Assembly (NCBI RefSeq): GCF_002531825.1
Contig: NZ_NWSX01000025.1
Span: 19,407-83,406 of the forward strand
DNA: 64,000 bases
Origin: Rhizobium sp. J15
Lineage (GTDB): Bacteria > Pseudomonadota > Alphaproteobacteria > Rhizobiales > Rhizobiaceae
Direction of reading: 5' to 3'
Position numbers and translations under genes: made by a program. Of this stretch, positions 63,892 to 64,000 are shown one piece after another; within the stretch, counting starts at the first letter, position 1, and each line of letters opens with the position of its first letter. Under the pieces are notes generated by a model. That model ran no database searches. It had not been told where the DNA came from and saw nothing but the letters and a program-made list of their open reading frames with translations.

Positions 63892-64000
63892 TCTGTTTCT
63901 ACGGTTTGTAGAGAGTGCGTAAAGCTGTGGCTATGTTGGTCAAGCTCAGCAAATCAGGCGGTCCTGACGGGCACGCCGTGCGGCCCCCTTGCATGTTCAA

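Overview
The window looks like chromosomal DNA of a Rhizobium species (Rhizobiaceae, probably the R. leguminosarum/R. etli group). The base composition is GC-rich. Other signs are the alphaproteobacterial CtrA cell-cycle genes (ctrA, sciP, chpT), GANTC sites in front of ctrA, an alphaproteobacterial rpoH, a urease cluster interrupted by small accessory genes, and palindromic repeats of the kind scattered through rhizobial genomes. I saw no tRNA, rRNA, CRISPR array, prophage or complete insertion sequence. Species assignment is an inference from general knowledge.

Layout. 1-5.0 kb: an RtcB-type RNA ligase gene whose end overlaps the start of another gene (possibly prfH) cut by the window edge, then a GlxA/AraC regulator, a rhodanese, and a divergent alcohol dehydrogenase/LysR pair. 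5.2-8.3 kb: heme oxygenase and bacteriophytochrome hybrid kinase, a two-gene red-light sensing unit. 8.3-17.5 kb: a pyrimidine or hydantoin degradation and uptake locus. A RutR-type repressor faces the operon across a good RutR-like operator. The operon holds an N-carbamoyl-amino-acid hydrolase, dihydropyrimidinase and a four-part ABC importer, with an antisense cupin gene in the middle. At two gene junctions of this locus sits a palindrome plus a small DUF559 (Vsr-like nuclease fold) gene whose stop codon overlaps the start of the next operon gene. 18.0-22.6 kb: an RND efflux pair.

22.6-37.6 kb (all minus strand): the nitrogen-from-urea block. The urea importer urtABCDE, with a TerB-like gene between urtD and urtE, is followed by ureD-ureA-DUF1272-ureB-lprI-like-GT29-like-ureC-TIGR02117-GGDEF-ureE-ureF-ureG. 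Urea is imported, hydrolysed by the nickel enzyme UreABC, and the enzyme is matured by UreDEFG. 37.8-44.2 kb: a secreted PAP2 phosphatase with an autotransporter-type repeat tail, then a very unusual 1127-residue sensor kinase whose input module is an NCS1-type permease, overlapping a LuxR-type response regulator gene. 44.2-50.2 kb: a decayed 2-hydroxyacid dehydrogenase fragment and a complete branched-chain amino acid ABC importer (livHMGF, DUF6867, livJ).

50.7-64 kb: cysQ, an exopolysaccharide-type sugar transferase and a LuxR solo. These are followed by the cell-cycle cluster (sciP, a PqiA-like protein, a GNAT protein, fliJ-like, ctrA, a degenerate response regulator, chpT), the envelope protein EipA (DUF1134), a coiled-coil membrane protein, a SpoU-type RNA methyltransferase, an RluA pseudouridine synthase, and rpoH with a matching heat-shock-type promoter.

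The most unusual observations are the two palindrome-DUF559 inserts, in one of which the reading frame runs straight through the palindrome; the GT29 (sialyltransferase)-like protein in the urease operon; the permease-kinase-receiver fusion with a cysteine-rich linker; the TerB-like protein in the urea transporter operon; and several regulatory sites readable directly from the sequence (RutR operator, rpoH promoter, GANTC cluster).
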